DNA of 64,000 bases from Glandiceps talaboti (taxonomy: Eukaryota; Hemichordata; Enteropneusta; Spengelidae), in NCBI RefSeq assembly GCF_964340395.1, contig NC_135565.1, positions 5,420,142 to 5,484,141 on the forward strand, read 5' to 3'. The translations under genes were made by a program, and so were the position numbers. Shown piece after piece: positions 19,461-32,760 of this stretch. How positions within the stretch are numbered: position 1 is the stretch's first letter; every line of letters begins with the position of its first letter. Under the pieces are notes generated by a model. It worked only from the letters and a program-made list of their open reading frames with translations, had not been told where the DNA came from and did no database searches.

Positions 19461-19935
19461 TAAAATGTAAAACGGCTAGCCATACGAGCGCCATGAACGC
19501 TGGACTTGTGTTACAACTTTTTTTTATTTCTTTCATTTTAATATAATTGTTAAAATTTACTCATTTCAATTTTGACCGAGTCATTTGACTGACAAACAAT
19601 TTTATTATAAAAACACCCGTAGTATTTCCTGTACTATGATAACGATACGTGATATTTTCGAATGTGCAGTGAAAGGCATGTTTATTTAGACAAACTACAC
19701 CGTATACTCACAATCTTTATGTTTATTTGGAGACAAACTTACTAGAATATTTTAATCTTTTGGCATATGTTTAGATTTTAATTATTCATTTTGTAATCAT
19801 GTAATCATCGTAGTATTTTAATTGTGTTAATTGCTCATAGAGACAAAACAATAATTAGGTAAAATAACAAGTGAGCATATTAATGTCGGAGATAATCAAA
19901 TCAAAATAGTTAACATGTCCACAATCTGGGAGGCT

Positions 19936-20660
19936 GGTTAGATTCAAATTTATCGATGGTTTCTCATGTTAACCAAATCTGTAAGAGAGTCAATCATAAC
20001 TTATACAATCGATATCTTCGTCGTATTCGTAAATATTTGAATCAGAAAGCTTGTGAAACATTGGTCCATTCTCTAGTCAGTTCTCATCTTGATTATGCAA
20101 ACTCCATATTGCATGGAATGCCACAGTATTTGTTTGACAACTTGCAGCGAGTACAAAATAATGCGCACTTGAGAAAGTATGATGGAATAACACAATCTCT
20201 TATTGAGCTTCACTGGCTGCCTGTCAAGGCAAGATTTGATTTTAAAATAATCTTGCTAGTTTTTAAGGCTTTGAATGGTAATAAAGCAACTTTGTATATC
20301 CAGGATTTTTTTTTACACGTACCAACAATTCATGTTGCAATTTGCGTAACGACTGTAGTCAAAATCTTTTTGTACTTTGATCATATAATACACTAAATGA
20401 GAACTAAAGGAGATCACTGATGTTGAACGTTTTAAAAGTGAACCAAAAAAACCCATGATTAAATAATATTGTAAAGTGTATTGATGTATTACCATGTGTC
20501 TCTTACTAAGTTGTCATTTTTAACATTTTGTCATTATTGTAACCAGTTTGCATGTTGTTGTCTTTAACTCTATTTATTTGATTGTTTTGCCATGCTCTTA
20601 AAACTAGTGTATGTACAGCACATTCAAATATAAATAAATAGAAAATAAATAAACTAATAG
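19936..20660 (+). mobile_element. Decayed LINE fragment: reverse transcriptase C-terminus and 3' UTR
   Basis: The frame 19956-20396 starts with VSHVNQICKRVNHNLYNRY, then LVSSHLDYANSILHGMP, LQRVQNNA, IELHWLPVKARFDFKI and VFKALNG. This is the C-terminal half of a LINE reverse transcriptase, related to but distinct from the one at 1485-1970. The last 40 codons no longer match the family, pointing to a frameshift near 20305. The AT-rich tail with AATAAATAG at about 20630-20650 is shared with unit A at about 9573-9710. Confidence 0.8.
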
Positions 20661-20759
20661 GAACTGAGATATGTAAAATGAGAATAGAGCATGCATAATA
20701 AACGCTAAGCAAGAACTAGAAATTGGGCTGGGGTGGATCTAGACAAAAGATGAACAAGT

Positions 20760-21440
20760 TTTGGAATTGGGCTTTGAGTGAAATTAATGGAAACTGCTAA
20801 AAACTAGTCTGAGATCTGAGCCTTACTTCTGAGAAGTAACCTTGGCTTAACAAACGTTGACGGTGCATGAACTCAGTTAATTCCTCATAACGTTAAATTG
20901 ATCCCAATCTGGTAACAGAATTGACTGTGTTGGTGTAAATGAGAGTTTCTGGTCAGTGTAAAGTATACGCGGACCACAATGGTTTTCGTGGATTTCATTA
21001 GGTTAATTTTTCAGTTGTAATATGGGTGAGAATGTCACTTTATCCTTTGCAGATTTTCAGTCCGATGATAAAACTACTTAAAAAACTACTATCATTATGA
21101 CGTACCATAGACCAAGTTTATTTCTGTACGAATGTGAATACTAATACGAATAGGAGAAACTTTATTAATTGTATAGGGTACTAATTAATTTCAAAAGACA
21201 ATAACATAATAATACAGTTTGTTAGGAAGTGATTTGTATACAAACTGGGAAAGTTACAGATCACAACAAACAGGACGACGGGTTCTGAAAGATTGACCTG
21301 TCAATGAAGCCCGCTCCCCTGCGGTCGAAAGTTAGCTAGACTGTTAAGATACGCCTACCAGGCTTCCATATTGATATTGTGGGACAAAAGTCGTACCTTA
21401 CAGACTATGTACATTCCTCTATCGTGAAATGACAACGTGC
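20760..21440. other. Unique AT-rich DNA, nothing recognised
   Basis: No coding motif, repeat or RNA gene was found by eye. Confidence 0.4.
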
Positions 21441-21945
21441 AAATTCCGAGTCAGCTACTCTAACCATTCAGCCATCAAGACTCCCCAACCAGCAATGTAC
21501 AGATTACAAGTCAGTCCCTCTAACCATTCAACCACTATGACTTTACAACCAGCATCGAAGATATTACAAGCCAGCCACTCTAACTATTCAACCATTATAT
21601 GACTCTACAACCAGCAATGTACAGATTACAAGCCAACCACTCTAACCACCCAACACTCATGACACCACAACCAGCATTGTACAGATTAAAAGCCAACCAC
21701 TCTAACCATTCAACCATGAAGACTCCACAACCAGCAATGTACAGATTACAAGCCAACCACTCTAACCATTCAACCATGAAGACTCTACAACCAGCAATGT
21801 ACAGATTACGAGCCAACCACTCTAACCATTCAACCATGAAGACTCCACAACCAGCAATGTACAGATTACAAGCCAACCACTCTAACCATTCAACCATGAA
21901 GACTCTACAACCAGCAATGTACAGATTATAAGCCAACCACTGTAA
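21441..21945. repeat. 60-bp minisatellite, about eight units
   Basis: Units begin GACTCCACAACCAGCAATGT and end ATTCAACCATGAA; the last four or five are almost identical and the first ones are diverged. Because 60 is divisible by three, both strands show open frames of 110 and 113 codons made of a 20-residue repeat. I regard these as by-products. A TA run at 21947-21962 follows. Confidence 0.95.
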
Positions 21946-21962
21946 ATATATATATATATATA

Positions 21963-24113
21963 TGGGCCTGTGTACTATTGAAATAACATACTATCTTTCT
22001 ATATATGCCATTATACCTTGCACAAACCAAGTTGAACAAAAAATATGGAATATATACTCTGGTTGTTCTATGTCACTACAACGGATGTCTGTGTCAAGAC
22101 AACGCACGCACTCTGACTCCTACCACACAAAGCACAAAGCACTAATGCTAGTTTCACAAGGCTGTGCTGTATTGTACACATACAAAATGAAACATACATT
22201 TGTCAAAATCACTTTTGAAGATTTTATTGCAAAACAAGCTTTGCTTGTAACGCTGACAAAACATCAAAACATCCCTACCTTACTATTTACACACTCTTTG
22301 TACCTGTCAATGACTAAATGTTTAAAAAATGTAAATATTAAGTATTTGGCAAATAAATATATACAGCATTTAAATGACAATAAAGTTGAACAATAACTAA
22401 CTTCCCCATTTGTTTGGCATTGTGGAAAGGTATGGCACGTATTTTGTATTTGTATTTTTTATATTATTAGTTTTGTTGACAGATCTGGGCACAAACCACA
22501 ACAACTCATATTGCTGGCATATTTTCTTCTTAGAAGATTAATGCTACATTTAAATCTTGAATATCACCTTTTGTTAAAATGTCACTACGAGTGATAAAAA
22601 TAACACAAAGTGACTATGTAATGAAAACTTCATTCTTACTTTGACATTAAAAATTAGACAATTATACAAATTAAAAAATCATGCTGTAAAATCTAATAAC
22701 TAATGTATTTCAGTCTATTAGGTTGTTCTGATATTGACAAATTATCAATATCTTTTTTTTTTCAATAAATTATGTGAATTGAATCAGCAGGATGATATTT
22801 GGAAAAGTGACACTTGAAAGAAGTGCGGCATCAGTGGCGGCCTTCACAACACAGTTTGTTTTTATGGTCTGCATTTCCTCAATTTTGACTATGAAGGCAA
22901 TTAATATCAAGATTGCACAGTTATTATTCTTTAGTAAAATTACAATAACATCTGCTTAAATGCCTCTCGTGTTAAAGTTGAAACTATTGTACAAAGAAAA
23001 TATTATAAACTTTGCAAATATTAATAAAAAGGATGGATTGTGCTTCTTGAAGTTATTTCGCCTACATTCAAAAATGTATACAAAAACCGAGTGAAAATAT
23101 TTGAAACCTCAAATAAAAACAGAAAATGTCTAACATTCCATTCTAAATGAAACATATTAAAAGTGTAATACTATATTCCTTCATCAAAGGAACACTACTG
23201 AGTTGGATATATCCATCGTTGTCATGGTGACACTCACTTGACTATAATTGTGCCCCTTAGTTTAAAGTTAGCGTTCAAACAAAATAAAAATTTGATCGAA
23301 ATAGATATGATAATTATGGCAATAATTACATTTCTAAACTGACTAAGATCTTATTCATAATTTCATGCTATGATAATCTCCTGTATTTCACAAAGACTTT
23401 GGAACTTACATCCATTGTTTCTGTATTGTACTCAAAAGCCATACCAAAATATAGTACAAATGTTTTTGAAAAAAAACCAGACAAATTTCTGCAAAGACTT
23501 TCATGACTTTGTTCTCTTTTTGTCTACCCCTTTTGTTTCCAGAAATGAGAATGTTTTGAGTTTTTACTGTTAAAATTTACACAAATGTTATCAACAGCTG
23601 TTTCGGATTAGCATCTGCAGTTGTATGCATTCACTCTAAAATGCCATAAAAGTGCAAAATCTCAAAACAAATATCAGATATTATTTTCATATGTTTTTGG
23701 CGGGAAAATTTTCAATCTCAACTGAGTCAAATTTAAATTCAAACTCGCCATTGATTGGCTAATGAATAATTATGTTAGCCTATCGGATACTATTTTTGTG
23801 CTGCTTTTGCAAAGCATTGTGGGAATTGATCAGGTCACAGTGACAACAACACACTGAAATCAAAAGATATCACACTGAATGGGATAAGTGACTTGACAAA
23901 TTTTAGTATTTCACTAAAAAATTAACAACAATGACGTTTCCACCATTCCTGTCATTTAAAATTGTAAATTTTATAAGCATGTACTGAAGAATCCTGACTC
24001 CAAAGACAAAAATCTTCTGGTTTAATCCTTGAAAATGCATATTTTTAAATTGTAAAATAAAATGTTGATGACAATAAATTAAAATGTTAATGGCAGAAAA
24101 TTAACTTAAGTTT
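21963..24113. other. Downstream flank of the TNFR-like gene, no clear gene
   Basis: The region may include the 3' UTR of the minus-strand gene ending at 24114. A 144-codon plus frame (21962-22396) has low-complexity composition and no family motif, so I do not call it. A diverged copy of the dispersed repeat lies at 23035-23190. Confidence 0.45.
23035..23190 (+). repeat. Diverged copy of the dispersed repeat
   Basis: Weakly matches 5860-6026, ending with the shared CTATATTCCTTCATCA motif. No microsatellite follows here. Confidence 0.5.
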
Positions 24114-27100
24114 CTATATATCAAAACTTTTCATTGTTGAGACTGAAATGCCCCTACTTTCTACAAAATTAACAACAGTGTGTTTGTGATCACTTTGTTG
24201 CACAGAATGTCCCTGGCTGACACTTGGAATGAAGTCAGGCACTGTTGCTTTGGTGCAAACTGTAGGGTCCTGCAATCTAGCATCATTTCTAGTATAGTTG
24301 TCTTCATTTGTTACAATGTTGCCTTTGGCAGTGGTGGCGTCGTTGCAGGGTACCGAGGTAGCAACTGTATCAGAGTCTGATGTTTGTTTGGTAGTGTTAC
24401 TTTCGTAGAATACGTCTTCATTGCTATCAACACGGTACATGTTTGGTGGAGGGTGGATAACTTGATCAAAAAGTCCCTCCTGGGAGCCGTGTTTCTTGTC
24501 TTGTATGCTCAACGATTGTAAGAAATCAGCTGTTGAAAGGCGGTCACGTGAAAAGAGGCGATGGTTTCTCTTTTCTGCAAGATATAATGAAAATCGAATT
24601 GTAATGATTTGATGATTATCACGTTAAATTTCAATAAACAAATTGCAATGTCTTGTCATTAAAAACAAGCATTTGAAGAATTTAAATACTTTGATTGCAA
24701 ACCATTACCATGAGCTACTCCTGAACAAGTTTGATCTGGAAAATCAAATAAATAACTAAATAACTAAAAAAATAAATGATTATCTGTGACATTTCAGAGA
24801 GGAAGCCGAACTTCTGGCGTCATCATATTTTTCATTTGGCAGAATTCTTCTATGATCAGAGATAGGCTAGCATGAGCAAGCAGAACTTGTTACAAACACA
24901 AGGAAAGTAAACAAATGAATTGAGTTTAGCAATACTTTGCACTGGGTGTTAGAGGTACATCTTATTGTTTAATAGCAACAGTTTTCCTCTTTACATGTAC
25001 ATAAAATGCTAGCGGAACTTGAAATTCATTGTGAATGTGAAAAGGCCTCAGAAATCTTATCAAATGATGCAAAATAATACACAGCTCTAGTTCCAACATG
25101 CTGTGCCTAGTGTTATTAAATCCAATTCAATTGGTTACTTTCCCTGTTTCCAACAAAATTTCACTAGTTCATGCTAGCCTGTCATTGGTTGTATACATTT
25201 TTTTCCCAATTATATTTATAATAGGTGAAGCTTTGACATGAAGAAATGAAAAAAATACAGTAATGGTTTTATAGGTCGATTACTTGTCTATCACTCCACT
25301 AAGGATTGAGCAATAACAGAGATTATTCAACTGTCATTATGTAAGATACACTCCATTAGTCATACTACTTGTACAAGCTTCAAATGTATTTGAAATAAGT
25401 GAGTGCTAACAGTGATGACCAGTGTTGCCCTCTACGCCAATTTGACATGGCACTGACGCACACAATTTCTAGTGACGGCCCTCTAATTATAACCAAAATT
25501 TGTTGCTGTGGGTCAAAATGTTTAAGAAAAAGGCATATCTTCTGAGTCACCACAGAGTAAGCAATAGGAGAACACCAAATTTTGGTGCGTCACTAAATGC
25601 GTCACTGGCACATCAAATTGCCTTAGAGGGCACACTGATGACTCTCAGTTTAATATTTTAAGTGCCTTTTAGTGTATACTCTAAGATGTTTTCCAGTGAA
25701 AGTACTGGTATATACATCTGTACTCACATAAACAGACATTTAAAGCACTTCATATACAGGTATTTGTCACAGCAACATTGTAAATAAAACTCATTAAATT
25801 TAATTCAGTCTTACCTAATATTAGAAATGGGTTAGTAATTGGAGAAAATTAGGAAAAATTCTTAGTAAATTTTATTTGAAATGTGTTTGATAATACTAGT
25901 TTTTATAAAAATCATTAATTGTTCAAATTTCCATACACTGCTACAATTGTTATTCAGTTAATTTCCTAAAATGAAGTCATGCATATGTTCTTGAAATTCT
26001 TTTATATGGTGCCAAAATGGATTTTTTTTTTCATTTGCAGGCGGATACAGCATGCCTCTATTCCAAACAATACCGCTATTCAGTTTTAATCACACAAAAC
26101 ATATCAAGCAAAACGTAGTATTGCTGTTAATAGTGATACAAACACACAGCTTGTCTTGATGACTCAGAACACAGCAAACAATAATACCAGTATTTTACAT
26201 GATAAACTTTTACAAATATTTTCACACAAAAAATGAAATTCGCAGTTACATGGAAGCACCACAGACATAAATAATTTTCAAATAAATGTAAATATTCCTA
26301 AATATATGGAAACACTTGAATTATTAAGTGGTGAAATAAAGGTATCTAAATTTACAAATATTTTCACAGGAAAATGGAAAAACCAACGTATATTTCCCTA
26401 GAACTGGAAACCCTACAGACGTACATTGTAAATTATTTTCAATAAATGTAAATATTACCAAATATGTCAAACACTTCAATTGTTTGAAAATTGTGTAGGT
26501 TTGACGCACAACATAACATTTGTGACCTTTGTGTGTGTGTTAAAGGGGCATCAACCCCAATTTGCATATCAATCAACCCACTTCCTTTCCATATATGGTA
26601 TTTAAGTTCACACCAGGTATTTGCATACCAATACAGCTTGGAGTTGTTGACCCCAAGCATTGACAAACACTGACCTGATACACTGACAACAACAACAACA
26701 GGAGTGTCGCTGGGGTATAATCAACGAATTCAATACACTAAATCACTCATTGTACAAATGTCATCCGTGGTCATATGAAACTATACGGGTCAACAATTTT
26801 ATAAAATACGCCAACATCCGAGTGACTTCCGAGCCATCACTCGTATTAGTCTTACCCGGTTAGCTTCCTATTTAAACCCAAATGGTCATCTGTCTGATTA
26901 ATTTTAATGTCTTGTCAGGAGTTCAAAGTAATAAACACCTCTATTGTTTGACACATCCTTGAGAATTGTTCCCTTGGAATTTACCCCTTCATTACCAGAA
27001 CATTGACTGTAATAGGATAACAAAAGGACTCCAGTTCATCATTCCTGTATAGATATTTAAGAGACACTAATGGCAAAATCCCTTCCTTTTTATTATCATT

Positions 27101-30100
27101 ACTTTCCTTCTCATGCTGTCATTTATTTTTCATTTAGTCATCACTAATGATCAATCTCTCCCCTCCGTCTTCCCCCTCAGAACATTCTAAAGTGTGACAT
27201 CAAATGTTTATATATATGTAAATAATGAAAACTATTGATGAAAACTGTAGCGGTCACACCACTTACGACTGATGTAATGTAAAAACATGATTGTAAACAT
27301 TAAAATACTACCAGAAACCCAGCACCATATCTCGCATTAGAAGTCAATTTTTTATAACCTTATCAACATCTCAGTAGTAAATACAAGAAATGTTATCATT
27401 GTAGGGTGAAACTTTTCTATTGAAATTTGGTTAGAAGTGAGAAAATGAAGTTCAACAATCAGTGATGCCAGACCCCCTCCCCCTAAATGAACAAAGTTCA
27501 CTTGTAATGTGTGACATTATGCGATCGTCCCATAATGGATATTATTTCTATAATTTCACACTGAATACTCTGGAAACCATCAAGTCTTAGTGGGAACTTC
27601 ATGCAAGACAGTGGATTCAGGCATAGGTACATTTATTTTCTCATAATGGAAATTTGAATGTTAAAACACAATTTTGAATGACATTCTACCATGACGGTAT
27701 CTATTATCCAATCATTTCTCAAAATTGATATAATTTGAATAATATTCTGTCATAAAGAGAAACTGTTTTTCACAATGTTACAACTCAGTGAGTTAGACGC
27801 TATTAATTAAGGACGAGTCTGGATGCGAACGTTGTGATCTCTAAACCATGTGAGTGGCGGTGCAAATTGTAACAATTCCATATAGGGACTAGACTAACTA
27901 TGCACACATGTATACAAACTTCGAATTCTAGCTGTATATGAATCATATCATTTATTATAAAAGGTGATTCATATTTCTGAATGGAATGAATCTTTGAATC
28001 TTTGTATGCATAAAAACAGTGTTGGGAGGGTACACAGGAAGGTCACAGTGTGTGTCTTTGTGTTGATAGGAAACCCAAAACATAGCCACTGGCAGGGCAA
28101 GATCACTGTCTTTATGATGGTAGGAAATTCACATCAGGGATTCACTTGAACTACAATATAGGTCACAGGAAAGCTGTTGTGGTGGAACACAGAGATTTGA
28201 ATACCCCAAGGATATCCTTACTGATGTCAAAATATACACCCTGGCTAAAAAAGGTGTGAACTATGGCAACCCTTGGATGCAGGATACTAGTTATACAACA
28301 TGGTTCACTAACATCTCAATGTAAAGGAAGTTGTTACAGGAAATGTCAACACAGGTGAAATAATTTTAAAAGAATGTTAAACAAAAATGGTTGTGGGGGT
28401 CATAAGTTTTTGCTGTATCATGATCAAATTTCAAAACATGATGTTTAGATATGAAAATTAGCCCAGTGTTCAAGAATGGAATGGAACGGCCATAGTTCAT
28501 TTTGTGGTTCCAAGGTGCATTATGTTATCAGCAAGATACCGACATTCGTACCATGCTATCCGCCTGATACAGTGACAGGTCTGAACAACATGACGTGTTT
28601 TACAATTTACAGTCTACATGTTATCTTAATATGTTTAGGACTGTTGTGTCTTTATTATATTTGAAGTAACTTTTCCATCATGGAATGATGGAAAGGTAAC
28701 TTGATCTCTTTAATTGTGAATAATTTTATACCGAAGACTGACCGCCATCAATGACAGATAATTCTACTTGTGAATCCAGAGTATGGTCAGGTAACATCTG
28801 TCCCCCTGAATAGGGTGTACAAACCCCTTGTACGTACATAATACATCATGGTGCATGATGCATCGTGGCACTGGCAACAGGTTTATTCTAAAAACAGTTT
28901 AGATCAATATACTGATGAAATATAGTTAACATGATGAAGCAGTTTAATACCAAGGTTGATTAGGGAGGTAAAACAACCCCGAATTCCTCAGTAGTTTTAC
29001 TGGTGTCTTAAAACATAACTATTTTAAATTGCGTAGAAAAATGTGACAGCTTTGCATGATTTTTCCCTTTCTGTTACTGGGGCTTCCCAACCTTAAATTA
29101 AAGGGCTACGTTTCAAACCCTGGTCATCACATTAGCATTACCTTAATAAGGATTACAAGAATCATTCTGTCAATCAACTATATTTCATACTTAGACTTTA
29201 ATTCTAATCCATAGATGGCAATTAAGCTAATTTAAAAAACATTGTTGGTAGACTAATTGCCTTCTATCTATCTAAGGTGACTATCTCCATATATGTTCTC
29301 CTATCGCTTACTATGTGGTGACTGAGAAGATATGCCTTTTTTAAGGTGACAACTCCATATATTTAGCAGTATCTTGGGATATTTTCTAGCAGTACATTAT
29401 ATTATGCAAACGAAAGAGAAAATTTAATCTTTGGCCATTGGATACTTCTTTTCCTATAAACAGGTACACCTTTGTCTTGAAATATGTTAATTGACTACCT
29501 TGACATTATAGGTGTACATCTTCACCTTAAAGAATGTGCCACAATTCAACCTCAGGCCTCACCTGTGTGGAATTTGCGTAGGTGTGAGACATGCAAACAG
29601 AAAGTCAATCAAGTCAACGAATGTGTAATAAACCAAACTATCACATCCATACTAAATCTATTTTGATTCTTAAAATTAAACATCCTAAAAACCTTCCCAC
29701 TCAATTTTGTTTAGTTTGGTCTGATTTCATTTCTGAAGGAAGACTTAATGTTTATATTTTGACTTCAAAAAAGTGAGGTGAGGGTGTGTTAAGGAAATCT
29801 TAGCCCAGAGAATTGGCTAACCAGGTTGACAATGTCATCCTACCGAACAGGCTCTGAAAAGCCAGTATGGTACTATCTAGTTCCTATACGGTATCTTTAA
29901 GATTTACACCTCCACTCACAGTTTGGTTAGAGACCACCTTGGTATCCAGACTACCAGTTTGGTGCCTTACTGAGATCTCAGACCATGGAACAAATAGCTA
30001 AGTCTCAGGGATATACTAAAGGTGTATTAGTCTATTGCTATCCTATATCAAATCTCAACACTGGGGTCAGAGATGATTGAAAACCCCATGTTAGCATATA

Positions 30101-32165
30101 TGAGCTAAACTAAAGATGTATTAACGGAGAGACTTGACTATATGGACCAATATAGTGCCAGTACAGACATGCAACATCGTCAAACTAAATAGCTAGGTCT
30201 CTAGACTACAACTAGAGTGACTTGGCTATCTGCCTCAACATACAGGCTGTACAGACATACAACATTGTCAAACTAAATAGCTAGGTCTCTGGACTACTAC
30301 TAGAGTGACTTGGCTGTCTGGCTCAACATACTGGCTGTACAGACCGCATACAAGGAAGAAACATGGTCAAACCCAGGTCTCTGTACTTAAACATAGTGAC
30401 TTGGCTGTCTGGCCTAATATACTGGCAAGAAATGACATTGTCAAGCTAGATCCTATACAGCTAAATCTCTGGATTAAGTAAATCTCAATTTGTTGAATAC
30501 AGTAATGTGAGCATAAGTTTGCAAATTTCCCTGGCTTATATGGCAGAGATATTTCCACATTTTTTGTTTACCACTTGTGTGTTCTATTCTGATTTTATAC
30601 TTAAACAACCTGCTAGAACTAGACAGATTTTTTTTTAATTTGGTGACCATATACACTACAACCATTGATAAAGTGGCATTGCAATAGCACTATATATATA
30701 CCATTGTACTACTTACTGAATAGGTATGGTTTCTAGACATTCATCAATTTGAAAAGAGAAAGCGTAGGCGGAATTTAGATAAGGACACCTACAAAGGTAG
30801 TTCTGTGTGTAAACTTGAATTGAATTGCGAATTGAAGAATGTCTCCTTCAACAGAAGAGCTGATTTTAGTCTATATTTCAACACAGTATTGTAGCCTTAA
30901 GCCTCAGTCCCATAGAGGCTTGAGCACTGAGCCATGTACATGGGTGAAGTCGAGAGCACTGAGCCATGTACATGGGTGAAGTCGAGCAGAAAAATGAAAG
31001 GAAAATAAGGAAGCCACTTTAAGCAAAACAAAATTTGATTTAGTCGGAACGGTTTTAAGTCAGCTAGCGAAAAAAAACACCCATTGTTTGGTAAAAAAGG
31101 TGTTTTGTTTCTCTCTTCGAGAAACATGATCACTTTACACCAAAATTAAAAGACTAGTAAGGAAAAATAGATGAAATTGTCAACACTGTTCGAAGTAAAG
31201 AATGTTTGTTCACCTACGTTTAGTCCGAGATTACTTGTTTTAGCTGTCAAAAGTCATGTTGTAGCTCTCGATCTGTCTAAATGAAGAGACAAATAGACAG
31301 ACATGAAACCGACAGACGGACAGAGACAGTGACAGACAGGAAAGGGGGATGGAAAAGACAAAGAAAAATGTCAGTATTTGTCTAACAAATGTTTTCGTTT
31401 GAACCGTGACAAGAATGAAAAGGAGATATGAATGATAAGACACGTTATCATCGAACAGTTGATTTTATGGAAAACTACCCACCTCCCCTATTCTGTGGAA
31501 AGTTGAGAAAATAAATGTCAGTTAGTAAAATTAAAAGGAAGAACATTCTTACCTGCTTGTAAGTTTGTGAAGACTCCGGCCTCGAGATCGTGTTTTACCA
31601 TTTTGCCATCGCTGTCTGCATGGTGAATTATAATTTGTTTAACGTGTCGGAGTGATCGACATATGTAGACGGTCATGGCGAGGATTATTGCAGAGAGGAC
31701 GATCACCGTCACCGATAAGGCATAACTAGTGTACTTCCAGTGTTTGACTTCTTTATCGAGTTTTTTTATCTGTTGTTGTTCTTCGTTTATGGGTTCTACT
31801 TTTACGGTTGGTTCATCCCCAACTCTTTCCTCCGGATCCCCTGGAAGTATTTCAACACCATATTCAGGATCAAACGGTGGCAAAGTGCCATCCTCGGGGT
31901 CTCCGCTACTGTCTGTTGTTACTTCTGGCTGGAAACTTGGAAGGACAATTTGGCTTGGTTGAATACAGACTGCATCACTAAATTCATTACACGGACTGCT
32001 TTCCATTTGTCCAAGTTCTTCAAGACACACGGTACAAAGTTTACAGCGGAGAGTGTTAACATCGAAGTACCAGTCTTCATCAGCGCACATATTCGCTGAG
32101 ACTGCCAGTGTCAACTGTGTCACGACGAGGAGACACACTAATGTAATCCGAAGTTTTGGAGACAT
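24114..32165 (-). CDS. Single-pass membrane receptor with one TNF-receptor-type cysteine-rich domain
   Basis: Exon 1 is 32165-31553, from the ATG to a GTAAGA donor; the last exon is 24574-24114, ending in TAG. A 27-nt microexon at 24735-24709 would fit between them in phase. The protein is 357 aa, or 366 with the microexon. Residues 1-23 are a signal peptide. C27, C41, C44, C47, C59 and C67 give C-x13-C-x2-C-x2-C-x11-C-x7-C, the classic TNFR repeat. An acidic, proline-rich stalk follows to about 143, then a membrane segment at about 147-169 and a roughly 195-aa cytoplasmic tail. I see no death domain and no clear TRAF motif, so ligand and signalling are unknown. An acceptor lies just before the ATG (TTACAG), so a 5' UTR intron is likely, with a donor near 32676. 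Confidence 0.75.
24709..24735 (-). other. Candidate 27-nt microexon of the TNFR-like gene
   Basis: On the minus strand TTTTCCAG precedes and GTAATG follows a 27-nt segment. Its phase (1-1) matches both neighbouring exons and would add nine residues, DQTCSGVAH plus the split codon. The only evidence is phase compatibility and splice-site shape. Confidence 0.35.
30130..30430. repeat. Diverged tandem repeat of roughly 90 bp, three to four units
   Basis: Recurring motifs are AAATAGCTAGGTCTCT, then ACTAGAGTGACTTGGCT, then CAACATACTGGCTGTACAGAC. The units differ by point changes and indels. Confidence 0.75.
30935..30985. repeat. Direct duplication of a 32-bp unit
   Basis: The stretch containing GAGCACTGAGCCATGTACAT and GGGTGAAGTCGAG occurs twice in a row. 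Confidence 0.85.
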
Positions 32166-32760
32166 TTTCTGTAAGAGAGAGAAAAATATTTATACCAATG
32201 AGAAACAGTTAACACTAATAACAGAAGTGTTGGTATAGTCCCAATAAAATTCCCTCCTAATATTTGTGTTGGCTAAAGCTTGGACGCGGGTATATCGGCG
32301 GGAAACATAACCATGCACCGTACCATGTTGTACGCAGAACTCGCTGTGCTGACACGCCCATCAAGTACTAGTACATTGCGACACAAAATTAATATAACGG
32401 TACCCGACATATTGGACAAAATAATGTATCTGTATGTAGTGAATATACTTGAGAACGCAACTTGGATCTCTGGAGTCAATAGCATGAACATCTACCGGTA
32501 ATTGAAATCTTCAAGTTACACCACATTACGTAAAACCAGAAATGTTCGACACCTCCGATTGGAATCACACGTGCAGTGTCACGGTTACGGCTCATAAACT
32601 TGAAACGCTAAGTCAAGTAACATTACCTTGTCAACATTCCCTTACTGTAAATTTGTTGAGACACTCGGTACTTACCGTAATCTGAAAATAATGATCTTTA
32701 CTTTCGTTGAAGAGGTTATATCTTGTTTCCGTTTTCAAATACTGTAAAATATGCGGTCGT
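32166..32760 (-). promoter_or_regulatory. Probable 5' UTR intron and upstream exon of the TNFR-like gene
   Basis: On the minus strand a CTCTCTCTTACAG acceptor lies immediately upstream of the ATG. About 500 bp further out, TTACG|GTAAGT at 32676 is a strong donor candidate, suggesting a non-coding first exon upstream of it. The transcription start is not determined. Confidence 0.4.

Larger units (their letters stand above)
18311..19935. other. Repeat-rich 3' flank of unit B
   Basis: Holds an (AAC)n array, an old retroelement 3' tail and a GATATC-palindrome block, listed separately. I see no gene. Most of this block, and the LINE that follows, is missing at the equivalent place in unit A. Confidence 0.6.
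24736..31552. other. Large intron of the TNFR-like gene
   Basis: 6.8 kb without recognisable coding sequence or transposon protein. It contains diverged tandem repeats at about 30130-30430 and a 32-bp duplication at about 30935-30985. The rest looks like ordinary AT-rich intron. Confidence 0.55.

Noticed and set aside
21595-21936. 110-113 codon frames on both strands with a 20-residue repeat
   Set aside because: 60-bp minisatellite with a period divisible by three; both strands are equally open, and no start context, splice sites or homology were seen.
21962-22396. 144-codon plus-strand frame
   Set aside because: No recognisable motif; AT-rich, with no splice sites or homologous pattern. 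Could be chance.
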